Below the pieces are notes generated by a model. That model made no database searches. It worked only from the letters and a program-made list of their open reading frames with translations, and had not been told where the DNA came from. The translations under genes and the position numbers were made by a program. A stretch of 60,387 bases of DNA, taken from positions 1-60,387 of the forward strand of contig DATKWE010000107.1 in NCBI GenBank assembly GCA_035529735.1, given 5' to 3'. Source of the DNA: JAAXQD01 sp035529735 (GTDB lineage: Bacteria > Desulfobacterota > Desulfobacteria > Desulfobacterales > UBA11574). Below are positions 36,461 to 44,496 of this stretch, piece by piece (position 1 is the first letter of the stretch; every line of letters begins with the position of its first letter).

Positions 36461-36946
36461 TTAATGTTTTTTGGCGTGGCAACATTTGTTTTCTTTTTCT
36501 AAGATGTAATATTTTTGTCCAGCAAGGCTGGCAGCCTGCACACATATCCGCTGATTTTTCTGATTGACCTCGACCAGGTGAACCAGTATGTGGGTCAGCT
36601 GTTTGACCGAGAATGGTTTCGGGATAAACGCATGGACTCCGACCCGCGATAATTCAGAACTCAGCTTTTCGTCGCTATAAGTCGCCATAAGTATTTTTAA
36701 AATATGCGACGGACGGTTGCCCACCAACTTGAAGAATTCCAGGCCGTTCATATCCGAAAGCCTGAAATCACAAATGATGATGTCAAAACGTTCCTCTTTG
36801 AGGGCTTGGAGCCCTTGTTCGGCATTTTTACAAACCCGCAAATAACAATCCTTGTTTTTAAAGACCATGCTCAAAGCGTTTCGGATCATGGCATCATCGT
36901 CAACGAGAACGGTTTTCACGTCTTTTAATTTGGTGAAGGATTTCAT
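36461..36946 (-). CDS. Single-domain response regulator
   Basis: 161 residues, essentially one receiver domain (about 10-128): acidic pocket VLVDDD, phospho-acceptor Asp60 in DIIICDFRLSD, and the conserved Lys in FIPKPFSVKQ. The C-terminal 35 residues are basic, Cys-containing and without a known fold. It lies upstream of the hybrid kinase on the same strand, with a 231-base gap between, so it could be part of the same phosphorelay. Confidence 0.9.
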   Translation of the reverse strand: MKSFTKLKDVKTVLVDDDAMIRNALSMVFKNKDCYLRVCKNAEQGLQALKEERFDIIICDFRLSDMNGLEFFKLVGNRPSHILKILMATYSDEKLSSELSRVGVHAFIPKPFSVKQLTHILVHLVEVNQKNQRICVQAASLAGQKYYILEKENKCCHAKKH

Positions 36947-37183
36947 ATTGTCCCGTTCCTTTTCAGAATGCTAAAATTCAATGCTATGATTTTCCTTTGA
37001 TTTAACGCGCCATATTTTTTGCGCACTGCCACCGACCCCTTGCGGACGCTTATCCAAACTAATTTCTAAAAAAATATGGGTCTTCTTTTAGGATTTCATG
37101 CGCGCAAGTTGACAATAAGTTTATATAATTATATAACAATTGCCAGACAAGTAAATAGTGTATTATGGGGTGTATAATGGTTG

Positions 37184-38845
37184 TTAATTATAACCATTAT
37201 CCAGAGCTAAAAGGTGGGTTCTTAGATTCGATTTTTTGTCTTTCAAATTGAGTTTCTTTCTCATACTTTTCCGGTGGCCGGAGACCGTTTCAGGGGAAGA
37301 GTTTAATAGATCAGCGATCTCTTTTGTGCGAAAGCCCTGTTTTACAAGGTCCGCCACTTGAAGCTCCGTAGGCGTAAAATTCAGATACTTGTGGGACAGC
37401 TTGTGTGCAAATGGTGAAAGAATATCTTCTATGTTTGACTGAATGATTTCTACAAAAATCTCCTGTCTATCATTAAGCGTTGTCTTTTCAAGCTTTACAA
37501 TATACGGTATAATTAAATTTTGAATATTCATCAGAACTTTCTCTTCAAGCACCTTCTTGTCTTCATCTCTTTTTTCCAGTAAAATCTTTAAAGCCGAGTT
37601 CAATTCCTCAAGACGCAGGTTTTTTCTTGCTAATTCTATTTCTCCTTCTTTGAGTGCCCTCTCAACTTTTTTCTCGTTGGTAACATCCCGTCCGCATCCC
37701 ACTGTTCCAATCATATCATTATTTTCATTGAGAAACGGCGCCTTATGGACATCCAACACAAGATGTTTATTCCTGACAAATCCCTCCTGGAGAATACGGC
37801 AGGCAACTTTCCTTTCTTGGATAATGGCGTCGGAATTAACACATATTTCGCCAAAGGTGTTTTCATATCCGGCATTCCGTTCCTGTTCGGCAATGAACAT
37901 ATCTGTCATGCCAATGGCCCTATCCGGACAATCACACATTATCAGTTTGTCGCACATGGCTTGGTTGACGAACATATATCTCCCATCCATATCTTTCGCC
38001 CATATCAGATCCGGCATATTATCTGCCATGAGCCGCATTAGCTTGTACAGACGATGGTATTTTTCCTCGCTATCCCGCACCGCCTGTTCAGCTCGCTTAC
38101 GCTTGCTGTTGTCATGAATAATCGAATATAGAAGTTCTCTGCCATGTACCTTGATGGGTCCGCTGAACACCTCGACATCACGGATTTCGCCGTTTGCCAG
38201 AAGGTGCTGAAAATAAAATACTCGGCGCTGTTCCGTCTTCGCTTTTTCCATCTCCTGAAACACTTGTTCGTCCGAAAGCGTATTGATATCTGTAATCTTT
38301 TTGCCGGTAAGCCTTTCAAAGCTCCAGCCATAGAAGGCGACAGCTGCCGGGTTGGCATCGACGATATCGGCATTCTCCGGATCTATGAGGAGCATCACGG
38401 AGTGGTTGTTCTTGAAAAGGCTCCGGTACCGTTCTTCACTCTCTCTAAGTGCCTGTTCAACTTTTTTGCGATCGGTGATATCCATAATCATTCCGGATAT
38501 GGTATCTCCTTCAAGAACCGCACTTAAAAGTATATTTTTTGTTTCACCGGATTTTGTAAACGCTTCAAATTCGAAATCCTTAAGGCTGCCCGATTCATTC
38601 AGAGATTGTATCAAAACCTTTCTGTCTTCGGCATGCTTATATCGAACAATGGCGCCTTCTAACAGCATTTCTTCCGGGGACTCAAACCCAAAGATCGTTG
38701 CCGACGCTTCGTTTACATAGAAAATATCGCCTTTGATACTGGTCTGATAAATCCCCACAAGAGAGGTATTGAGAAGATTTCGGTATTTATTATCTGATTC
38801 TTTAACCTGTTGTTCCAAATCTTCATAGCTTGGTTTATGGGCCAT
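37184..38845 (-). CDS. PAS-domain LuxR-type transcription regulator
   Basis: 553-residue cytoplasmic sensor regulator: three PAS domains (about 18-130, 140-255 and 275-395; GRYMFVNQAMCDKL lies in the third), a coiled coil (about 395-440) and a C-terminal LuxR/GerE HTH, seen in LTPTEL-like FTPTELQVADLVKQGFRTKE and SPETVSGHRKSMRKKLNLK. No kinase domain and no transmembrane helix. The PAS set suggests sensing of redox, light or small ligands. GGAGG lies 8 bases ahead of the ATG. Confidence 0.88.
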   Translation of the reverse strand: MAHKPSYEDLEQQVKESDNKYRNLLNTSLVGIYQTSIKGDIFYVNEASATIFGFESPEEMLLEGAIVRYKHAEDRKVLIQSLNESGSLKDFEFEAFTKSGETKNILLSAVLEGDTISGMIMDITDRKKVEQALRESEERYRSLFKNNHSVMLLIDPENADIVDANPAAVAFYGWSFERLTGKKITDINTLSDEQVFQEMEKAKTEQRRVFYFQHLLANGEIRDVEVFSGPIKVHGRELLYSIIHDNSKRKRAEQAVRDSEEKYHRLYKLMRLMADNMPDLIWAKDMDGRYMFVNQAMCDKLIMCDCPDRAIGMTDMFIAEQERNAGYENTFGEICVNSDAIIQERKVACRILQEGFVRNKHLVLDVHKAPFLNENNDMIGTVGCGRDVTNEKKVERALKEGEIELARKNLRLEELNSALKILLEKRDEDKKVLEEKVLMNIQNLIIPYIVKLEKTTLNDRQEIFVEIIQSNIEDILSPFAHKLSHKYLNFTPTELQVADLVKQGFRTKEIADLLNSSPETVSGHRKSMRKKLNLKDKKSNLRTHLLALDNGYN

Positions 38846-39246
38846 TAAAAATTCCTCCGGTTGGCAGTTTGAGTTTGCTTCAAGGAGACGGCACCCTTCC
38901 GGGGTGAAATCAGATTTTAATCCGCCGGGTCGGGATTCTTTATTTGTTGTGGTGTCGGCAGGGAATTTTGAGCATAAAACTCAATATGTTGCGTGTCTGT
39001 CAAACTCTGGAAAAGTCTATAATGCATGCTATATACCCTAATAGCTCCAAATTCAACAATTCATTTATTGAACTAAACGGGTTGGGGGCGGGGTGAACTG
39101 CAACAGCTCGGCCAGCTGAATTTCGGGGATTCAACAGGGAATGCGCATTCCCCGCAGCTTGGTGTGGGGGAGCTTCAATGGAAAGATTGTAATGCTCGAA
39201 GCTTCATTTAGGCATATAATTTTTATTGAAATAAAATCATAAATCT
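38846..39246. other. Intergenic region with hairpin repeat and likely promoter
   Basis: 401 bases without a gene. On the minus strand TTGACA (plus 38997-39002) with TTTTAT 18 bases on could drive the PAS/LuxR gene. GGGAATGCGCATTCCC (39138-39153) is a perfect palindrome. It directly abuts the CCCCGCAGCTTG hairpin copy. I see no coding potential. Confidence 0.4.
39150..39169. repeat. CCCCGCAGCTTG hairpin, copy 1
   Basis: CCCCGCAGCTTGGTGTGGGG forms a short CCCC/GGGG stem. A close copy, CCCCGCAGCTTGATGGGG, is at 40213, and a degenerate one at 34049. All are intergenic. Confidence 0.5.
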
Positions 39247-39777
39247 TCACTTGAGGGTGTAGTTCTGGAGAAAAAAATCCAACTGGGATATCTGGTGTGG
39301 GGTCAATTCCTCAAACTGCAAACCTTGTTGCTTACTTTTTAAGAGGTTTGATGAGGGCTTCCTGACTGCCTGGGAAACCCAAACAGTATTAGCAGGGACC
39401 TTCTTCAAATAAAAACCATCTTGAACAAATAATATATCCAAATCAAACAATTTGTTATATTCGTCTTCGCCATCAATATAACAATAAACAAGCCCACCTT
39501 TGCTGATGTTAATGATTTGACCCATTTGGATAGTAGCAATGGAACCCTCATTCATGGGCATATCCGGAGCCTGTTCCTCATTTTCAGACGATGTTTTGAT
39601 CATTGCAGCAACTGCACCGCGTTTAACTTTGAATCGATGATGCTTCCTGCGCTCAATGAATTCTTTTCTGTTGTCCATAGCAGAATATTCTGATGTTGAA
39701 AAAACATCATTCGGCAATCTCATAGTATTTGATAGAAGGTTTGCGGAATCGCCCATAAATTTTATATTTTCCATCAT
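39247..39777 (-). CDS. PilZ-domain protein
   Basis: 176 residues. An N-terminal variable stretch (1-32) is followed by the PilZ domain: RRKHHRFKVKRGA (RxxxR c-di-GMP motif) and NISKGGLVYCYIDGEDE (NxSxxG). The rest continues the beta barrel with a hydrophobic C-terminal end. AGGAG is 8 bases ahead of the ATG. It stands alone, with convergent and divergent noncoding DNA on both sides, so its partner is unknown. The second PilZ protein of the window. Confidence 0.82.
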   Translation of the reverse strand: MMENIKFMGDSANLLSNTMRLPNDVFSTSEYSAMDNRKEFIERRKHHRFKVKRGAVAAMIKTSSENEEQAPDMPMNEGSIATIQMGQIINISKGGLVYCYIDGEDEYNKLFDLDILFVQDGFYLKKVPANTVWVSQAVRKPSSNLLKSKQQGLQFEELTPHQISQLDFFLQNYTLK

Positions 39778-40045
39778 GGTACAGTCTCCTGGATGTCAAT
39801 CCTGTAAATTAATACATTGGACCAACAAGTTATCTCCGGTTCATAGCGTTGTCAGCGCTTTTTGGCAAAATACTCAAAAATTACTCAGGGGGAAGTTTTG
39901 AATAAAAACTCTAATACAATTTTCATGCCAGATGGAGCATTTTTTGTTTCGATTTTCTGAAATACGTTACGCCTTAATTTCACAGGGAATTATACGACTT
40001 TATTGAATGGATGTGGAATGTTGTCGGGAAGACGGGGAACAAAAA

Positions 40046-40089
40046 TGCACAGAAAAATGTGCACTATGCACAGTTTTCTGTGCATAGTG
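40046..40089. repeat. Nested perfect hairpins, TGCACAG family
   Basis: CACTATGCACAG (40062-40073), loop TTTT, CTGTGCATAGTG (40078-40089): a perfect 12-bp stem with a 4-base loop. Overlapping it is TGCACA (40046-40051) pairing with TGTGCA (40058-40063) around GAAAAA. The two hairpins exclude each other at the shared bases. A longer alternative pairs ATGCACAGAAAA with TTTTCTGTGCAT. No T-run follows. Confidence 0.7.
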
Positions 40090-40212
40090 ATTCGGATGTA
40101 TCGGTTAGGGTAAACTTAGATTTAAACCCGTGTGGGGTCGTCTTCGTCCATTGGCAAATGAATAAAACAATGATAATAGGTAATCGTATTTGAACGGCAG
40201 CAGCGAGCGCCT

Positions 40213-40231
40213 CCCCGCAGCTTGATGGGGG
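40213..40231. repeat. CCCCGCAGCTTG hairpin, copy 2
   Basis: CCCCGCAGCTTGATGGGGG, a near copy of 39150-39169. Both lie between genes of the signalling region. Confidence 0.45.
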
Positions 40232-40322
40232 AAAGACAAGCAAATATTAAAATGGATAAAATTTCTTACCGTCGCTGCGAAGCACGGCCAAGGGGGGAAT
40301 CCGTGGATTAATTCTCGAAAAT

Positions 40323-40994
40323 ATGTTTCGAGCTGAACACCTTAAAAAAAATATGAATTCATATCAGATAGAGCAGGCAGAAGCACTGGATATGGTCTGT
40401 CGTTACCTTGGGACGATTTCCGATCAGGAGCGGTTGGCGCTGTTGTCACAAATTTCTGATTATCTGCTGTTCCGGGACGCGGTGGACGCATTTCTTCGTG
40501 AGCACTTTGAAAACACATGCACCCAAAAGTGTTATCAGAGCAAGGGCAGTGCCTGTTGTTCGCGTGAAGGCATCATTACATTTTTCGGAGATGTTGTGAT
40601 CAACGTACTGGTATCTGGCGAAGCGGAGATCAAAGGTTTGGCGACGGTGCTCCAAACACCCAACACCGGATTTAAATGCATCTACCTGGGCGGGCAAGGC
40701 TGTATGTGGCGGATTAAGCCGATTGTTTGCGGGATGTTTCTCTGCGAGCAGGCAAAGAAAGAAGTGTTCGGATTAAAACCTTGGGCCGATAAATTATGGC
40801 AGGAATTGAAGCGGCGGGAGAAATTGTACCGGTGGCCTGACCGACCGGTCCTTTTTGATGGTCTTGAACGTTATTTTATGGACACGGGATATTCCTCTCC
40901 CCTTATGTACCTGCATAACAGCCCGGGGCTGTTACGAGTAAAACAACAAAAAAAGAAAGATAAAAGTAATTTTTCAGAAAAAACAAAAAGATAG
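40323..40994 (+). CDS. YkgJ-like cysteine-cluster protein
   Basis: 223 residues. Cysteines lie at 66, 70, 78, 79, 119, 127, 136 and 141: C-x3-C, a CC pair, then C-x7-C-x8-C-x4-C, where the last block reads CIYLGGQGCMWRIKPIVCG. This order matches the YkgJ family of proteins proposed to bind zinc or iron, whose function is largely unknown. The N-terminal 60 residues are helical and variable; the C-terminal 80 are charged, without further Cys. ATG 40323 and ATG 40353 are both possible; neither has a good ribosome binding site. Confidence 0.6.
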   Translation: MFRAEHLKKNMNSYQIEQAEALDMVCRYLGTISDQERLALLSQISDYLLFRDAVDAFLREHFENTCTQKCYQSKGSACCSREGIITFFGDVVINVLVSGEAEIKGLATVLQTPNTGFKCIYLGGQGCMWRIKPIVCGMFLCEQAKKEVFGLKPWADKLWQELKRREKLYRWPDRPVLFDGLERYFMDTGYSSPLMYLHNSPGLLRVKQQKKKDKSNFSEKTKR

Positions 40995-41184
40995 GATTTA
41001 TTTTCAGGATTCAATAAATGAAGTAACGACAGTGAAAAAGCTGTAAATAGAGAGATGTCTTCTACAATTTGATGACGAATAAGGTCAAATCCATTTCACG
41101 GGGTTTGCTTTTTTACTTGTTGCTGGAAATTGTGCGATATGTTTATTATCATGGCTGCTCAAAAATACTTTCGGCATTTTAAAA

Positions 41185-42618
41185 TCATATCGCCGGGCGG
41201 TTTTTTGTCCTAAAGTTTTCTTTCTGCAACCCCAGCCGTTTCATCTTGTTATATAACGCCCGGGTATGGATCCCTGCAATCTTGGCTGCCAGGCCTACCC
41301 GCCCCATGGTTTCCTTCAGCACCATTTCAAGGTACAAACGCTCCGCCTGATCCACCACCTCTTGGCACACCTCCGGAAGTGTCTTATTCTTCCAAGATTC
41401 CATCACCATTTCATCAGGATTAACGAGTCCCTTTGATAATGGCGCAGGTTCATGAAAGATATAAGGTAAATCTTTCAGTGAAATTTTTTCGGTCTGGCAC
41501 AAAAGCATGGCCCGCTCAATCACGTTCATCAGTTCCCGAATATTACCGGGCCATGCATACTGGCATAGGGCTTTCATCGCTGCTTCTGTCACCTCTATGA
41601 CATCCTTGCCGATCTTTTGCTGGTAAAGTTCAATGAACCGATGGGTCATGGCGGGAATATCTTCTCTATGCTTCCGAAGCGGCGGAAGGGTAAGCATAAT
41701 CACGCTGAGGCGGTAATAAAGATCTTTACGAAAGTTTCCGTTTTCTACAAGATCTTCCAGGTTCTGATTGGTCGCTGCAATAACACGTATATCAACCCAG
41801 AGGGGCCGCTCGCTTCCCAGCGGCTGCACTTCATAATCTTGGAGAACGCGCAGTAGTTTGGCTTGAAGGTGAAGGGGCATTTCGCCGATTTCGTCCAAAA
41901 AAATGGTGCCGTCATGGGCCATTTCAAAAGCCCCCCGTCGGGATCGGATAGCACCGGTAAACGCTCCCTGCTCATGTCCGAAAAGCTCGCTTTCCAGAAG
42001 ATGTTCGGGCAACGCTACCGTGTTTACGGCGACAAACGGCCCGGCGGATCGAGGACTTTCAGAATGAATGGCCTTGGCCAGGTGCTCTTTGCCGACGCCG
42101 GTTTCTCCCAAGAGCAGCAGCGGAGAATTGCTGGGAATGATTTTCCAGACCTCTTCCATAAAGATCTGCATGGACTTGCTTTCTGAAGTAAAATCAATGA
42201 TTTTTGGAGATGTATGGCCTCTTGCATTCAAGCGGTTTTTCTGAACGAACTGGCGTCGGGATTCCACGGTGGATTCGATAGCCTCAATCAAGCTCTTTCT
42301 GGATATGCCGCTATACAGCACCACATCCGCGCCGGCGGCCACCAGTTTGGCGTGCTCCTCGGATGAATCACTGTCATGAAGGACAACCGTGGTCGGCGTT
42401 TCGGGTAGTTCATTGAGCATTGAAATGCTGTATTCGGTTTTGGGAGGAATGAGTGATTCACTGATGACAATGATATCACCGCAGCTACGGATCACATTCT
42501 GCCATGAAGTCTTCACGTGACTGTAGTTTTCGACTCGAATGTCGGCCTCTTGAAAACGCCCTTCCACGTATGTTTGCAGGCTTTTGTTCCTGATCGCCAA
42601 AACCAACCGAATCAGCAT
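41185..42618 (-). CDS. Sigma-54 activator with degenerate receiver
   Basis: 477-residue bacterial enhancer-binding protein. The N-terminal domain (1-125) has receiver-like size and order but the acceptor Asp is Ser53 (DIIVISESLIP), so it is probably not phosphorylated. The AAA+ domain (about 145-380) has Walker A GETGVGKE (171-178), the sigma-54 contact loop GAFTGA (218-223) and Walker B in GTIFLDEIGEM (237-247). A Fis-type HTH ends it (GRVGLAAKIAGIHTRALYNKM). It is divergent from the SpeD-like operon, whose -24/-12 promoter it is the obvious candidate to activate. AGGAG precedes the ATG. Confidence 0.93.
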   Translation of the reverse strand: MLIRLVLAIRNKSLQTYVEGRFQEADIRVENYSHVKTSWQNVIRSCGDIIVISESLIPPKTEYSISMLNELPETPTTVVLHDSDSSEEHAKLVAAGADVVLYSGISRKSLIEAIESTVESRRQFVQKNRLNARGHTSPKIIDFTSESKSMQIFMEEVWKIIPSNSPLLLLGETGVGKEHLAKAIHSESPRSAGPFVAVNTVALPEHLLESELFGHEQGAFTGAIRSRRGAFEMAHDGTIFLDEIGEMPLHLQAKLLRVLQDYEVQPLGSERPLWVDIRVIAATNQNLEDLVENGNFRKDLYYRLSVIMLTLPPLRKHREDIPAMTHRFIELYQQKIGKDVIEVTEAAMKALCQYAWPGNIRELMNVIERAMLLCQTEKISLKDLPYIFHEPAPLSKGLVNPDEMVMESWKNKTLPEVCQEVVDQAERLYLEMVLKETMGRVGLAAKIAGIHTRALYNKMKRLGLQKENFRTKNRPAI

Positions 42619-42828
42619 GGGGTCGATCTCCTAATAAAAGAATTCAAATACCGATTTTTAATCCTTCATATGATATTGGGTCACGGTTTTCAAGTATATT
42701 CTTTAATATTTTAATTTATTAATAAAACCGTTTAGTTGGATTGTTTTTCAGCATGTCAAAAGACATTTTTGGGGCAAACAGGCATCATCGAAGAATGATT
42801 TAAGGGAATTATGCCGGCCAATATTTCA

Positions 42829-42840
42829 GCATATTAATGC
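42829..42840. promoter_or_regulatory. Candidate upstream activator site 1
   Basis: GCATATTAATGC: GCAT/ATGC arms. Identical in 12 of 12 bases to the core of site 2, 59 bp downstream. Distance and identity fit tandem enhancer sites of a sigma-54 activator. Confidence 0.5.
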
Positions 42841-42886
42841 TTATAATTGTTTTTTGAGAATAATATTGCTCATTTTTATTAAAATC

Positions 42887-42900
42887 GGCATATTAATGCC
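42887..42900. promoter_or_regulatory. Candidate upstream activator site 2
   Basis: GGCATATTAATGCC, the palindromic-arm motif with extra flanking G and C. It lies about 86 bp upstream of the -24 element, a normal position for enhancer-binding protein sites. A weaker pair GGCAT...ATGCC frames 42781-42815. Confidence 0.5.
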
Positions 42901-42984
42901 TAATTTTATGGGCCGTTTAAGATTTCTGTCGAAAAACTTATAAATTAATCAATAATTACTATCCGTTATCCGCATTTGTGGTGT

Positions 42985-43000
42985 TGGCATAAAATATGCT
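42985..43000 (+). promoter_or_regulatory. Sigma-54 (-24/-12) promoter
   Basis: TGGCATAAAATATGCT carries GG at 42986-42987 and GC at 42998-42999, exactly the 10-base spacing of the sigma-54 consensus TGGCAC-N5-TTGC. Start would fall near 43011, giving a 90-base leader before the SpeD-like gene. Note that GGCAT-AAAAT-ATGC also resembles the two upstream sites, so part of the match may be an operator half. Confidence 0.6.
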
Positions 43001-43100
43001 TGAGCATTATCGATTTTGATGTCGAAAAAAATCCGCGTTTGGGTCGATTACGAACTTAACATGGTAAGAAAAAAATTAGAATAAAAGGAGAAATCTTTTA

Positions 43101-43526
43101 ATGAATCAAGTTGTGATGATAAAAAATCCTTTAGAATCAGAGTCCATTGAGCAGGTGTTGGCGCCGGATCTTCAGCCGTTCTGGGGGATCGCTTCTGCCA
43201 TCGATATTTACAACTGCGACCCGGATAAAATCCGGGACGATAAAACCATTCGCAGATTCGTGGTCGAGTTGTGTCATTTCATCGAAATGAAACGTTTCGG
43301 GGAGACCCAGGTCGTCCACTTCGGTGAAGACGAACGCGTAGCAGGCTATTCGATGGTTCAGCTGATCGAAACTTCTCTAATTTCCGCCCATTTTGCCAAT
43401 CTCACCGATACAACCTATCTGGATGTATTCAGCTGCAAGGCTTATGATCCGGAAAAGGTCCGGAGTTTTGCCCAAGACTTTTTCGGCGGAAGCCACAGCA
43501 TTCTAAACGTAACCTTGAGGCGGTAA
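43101..43526 (+). CDS. SpeD-like pyruvoyl decarboxylase paralogue
   Basis: 141-residue relative of the small bacterial S-adenosylmethionine decarboxylase proenzyme. It aligns without gaps to the B. subtilis SpeD region from the pyruvoyl serine to the DVYTC strand. Self-cleavage Ser92, the processing His97 and the catalytic Cys112 (LDVFSC) are conserved. The usual Glu before the Ser is Thr91 and the His after it is Leu93, and the HxWPE loop that helps bind AdoMet reads HFANL. So it probably still makes a pyruvoyl group but acts on another substrate. SpeD paralogues that decarboxylate ornithine or arginine are known. AGGAG lies 10 bases ahead of the ATG. First gene of a four-gene operon under a sigma-54 promoter. 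Confidence 0.75.
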   Translation: MNQVVMIKNPLESESIEQVLAPDLQPFWGIASAIDIYNCDPDKIRDDKTIRRFVVELCHFIEMKRFGETQVVHFGEDERVAGYSMVQLIETSLISAHFANLTDTTYLDVFSCKAYDPEKVRSFAQDFFGGSHSILNVTLRR

Positions 43527-43527
43527 T

Positions 43528-44496
43528 ATGGATACGGTGCGCGTATTTCAAGATCCTGATGTTTGCCGTGAGCTCTGGGAACGATTTTGGCCAAAGGCGT
43601 GTATTTTCGATCTGTGGCCGGTTAGAGCCTGTTTTATGAAACACTACCAGCGCCCGCCTTTTTTTATGTTGGCGGACGGAGGTCACTGGGAATCTCGTCT
43701 TTTGGCCCTCTCCTGGATCGAAGAGGAAGGGGTCTTCGGACACTTCCCGGGAGAAACATGGCAGGGAAAAACTTGGCTCGAGCAGAATAAAATCACCGGG
43801 ACCGGAAGACAATCCCTTCAAACCCTGGTGGACAACTTGCCGGAAAAATGTTTCATTCGTTATATCGACGGTGATTTTCTTCCCGCTTGGGATACCACTG
43901 TTTCCATAGATGAGATCGGATACCTCTTTTTTCCGAAACAGCATAACTTTTCATTTGAAAACTACAAGAACGTGTTTCCAAGAAAATCCCGCAAGAAGAT
44001 CGATCGGGAAATAAATCAACTTCATGCTCAAAAAGTCGAATTTCGTCACAACCATATGGCCGATATAAACCGGATGTTTGAGATGAACCTTTCGGCTTTC
44101 GGAGAAACGTCATACTTCCATGACCGCCGGTTTTTCAATGCTTTTGTCGATCTTATCACCTTGCTGGATCAAAAGAATCTTCTTCGGGTGACGTCGGTAA
44201 TCATCGGCGGCCGCTTGGCTGCCGTGGATGTGGGCGCCCTATGGAAAAACACCTATACGGTCATGGCCGGCGGTACAGATCCCGACTTTCCCGGCGTTGC
44301 CAAACTGATCAATTTTCATCATATCGAATGGGCATGTCGCCAGCGCCTGGCAGTCGTAGATTTTCTCTGTGGCGATTTCAACTGGAAGACGAAATTCCGT
44401 TTGCACCCGCGTCCCTTATATAAGATGTGCTCACCGGAAGTTGATGCCGCAGCCGAATTTCATGCCAAAGAGAGGATGCTGGGCTGTGCCGTCTGA
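43528..44496 (+). CDS. BioF2/FemAB-like GNAT acyltransferase
   Basis: 322-residue two-lobe GNAT of the FemAB/BioF2-like (Acetyltransf_6) type. The second lobe has the acceptor-like core: KSRKKIDREINQL, then RMFEMNLSAFGETSYFHDRRFF, then IIGGRLAAVDVGALWKNTY, VAKLINFHHIEWA and DFLCGDFNWKTKF. These proteins transfer acyl or amino-acyl groups to amines or peptides. Donor and acceptor are not readable. The ATG is one base after the SpeD-like stop (TAATATG), with GAGG 7 bases upstream; its 3' end overlaps the ATP-grasp start by 11 bases. Confidence 0.8.
   Translation: MDTVRVFQDPDVCRELWERFWPKACIFDLWPVRACFMKHYQRPPFFMLADGGHWESRLLALSWIEEEGVFGHFPGETWQGKTWLEQNKITGTGRQSLQTLVDNLPEKCFIRYIDGDFLPAWDTTVSIDEIGYLFFPKQHNFSFENYKNVFPRKSRKKIDREINQLHAQKVEFRHNHMADINRMFEMNLSAFGETSYFHDRRFFNAFVDLITLLDQKNLLRVTSVIIGGRLAAVDVGALWKNTYTVMAGGTDPDFPGVAKLINFHHIEWACRQRLAVVDFLCGDFNWKTKFRLHPRPLYKMCSPEVDAAAEFHAKERMLGCAV

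Larger units (their letters stand above)
39778..40322. other. Intergenic region with nested hairpins
   Basis: 545 bases with no supported gene. It contains the nested inverted repeats at 40046-40089 and a CCCCGCAGCTTG hairpin copy at 40213. A 60-codon open frame across it (40011-40193) has no family signature and spans the repeats, so I treat it as noncoding. Confidence 0.5.

Noticed and set aside
37174..37200. ATAATGGTT/AACCATTAT inverted repeat at the PAS/LuxR gene end
   Set aside because: AT-rich short arms overlapping the stop codon, no T-run; chance is likely.
40011..40193. 60-codon plus-strand frame
   Set aside because: Crosses the nested hairpins and has no recognisable sequence.
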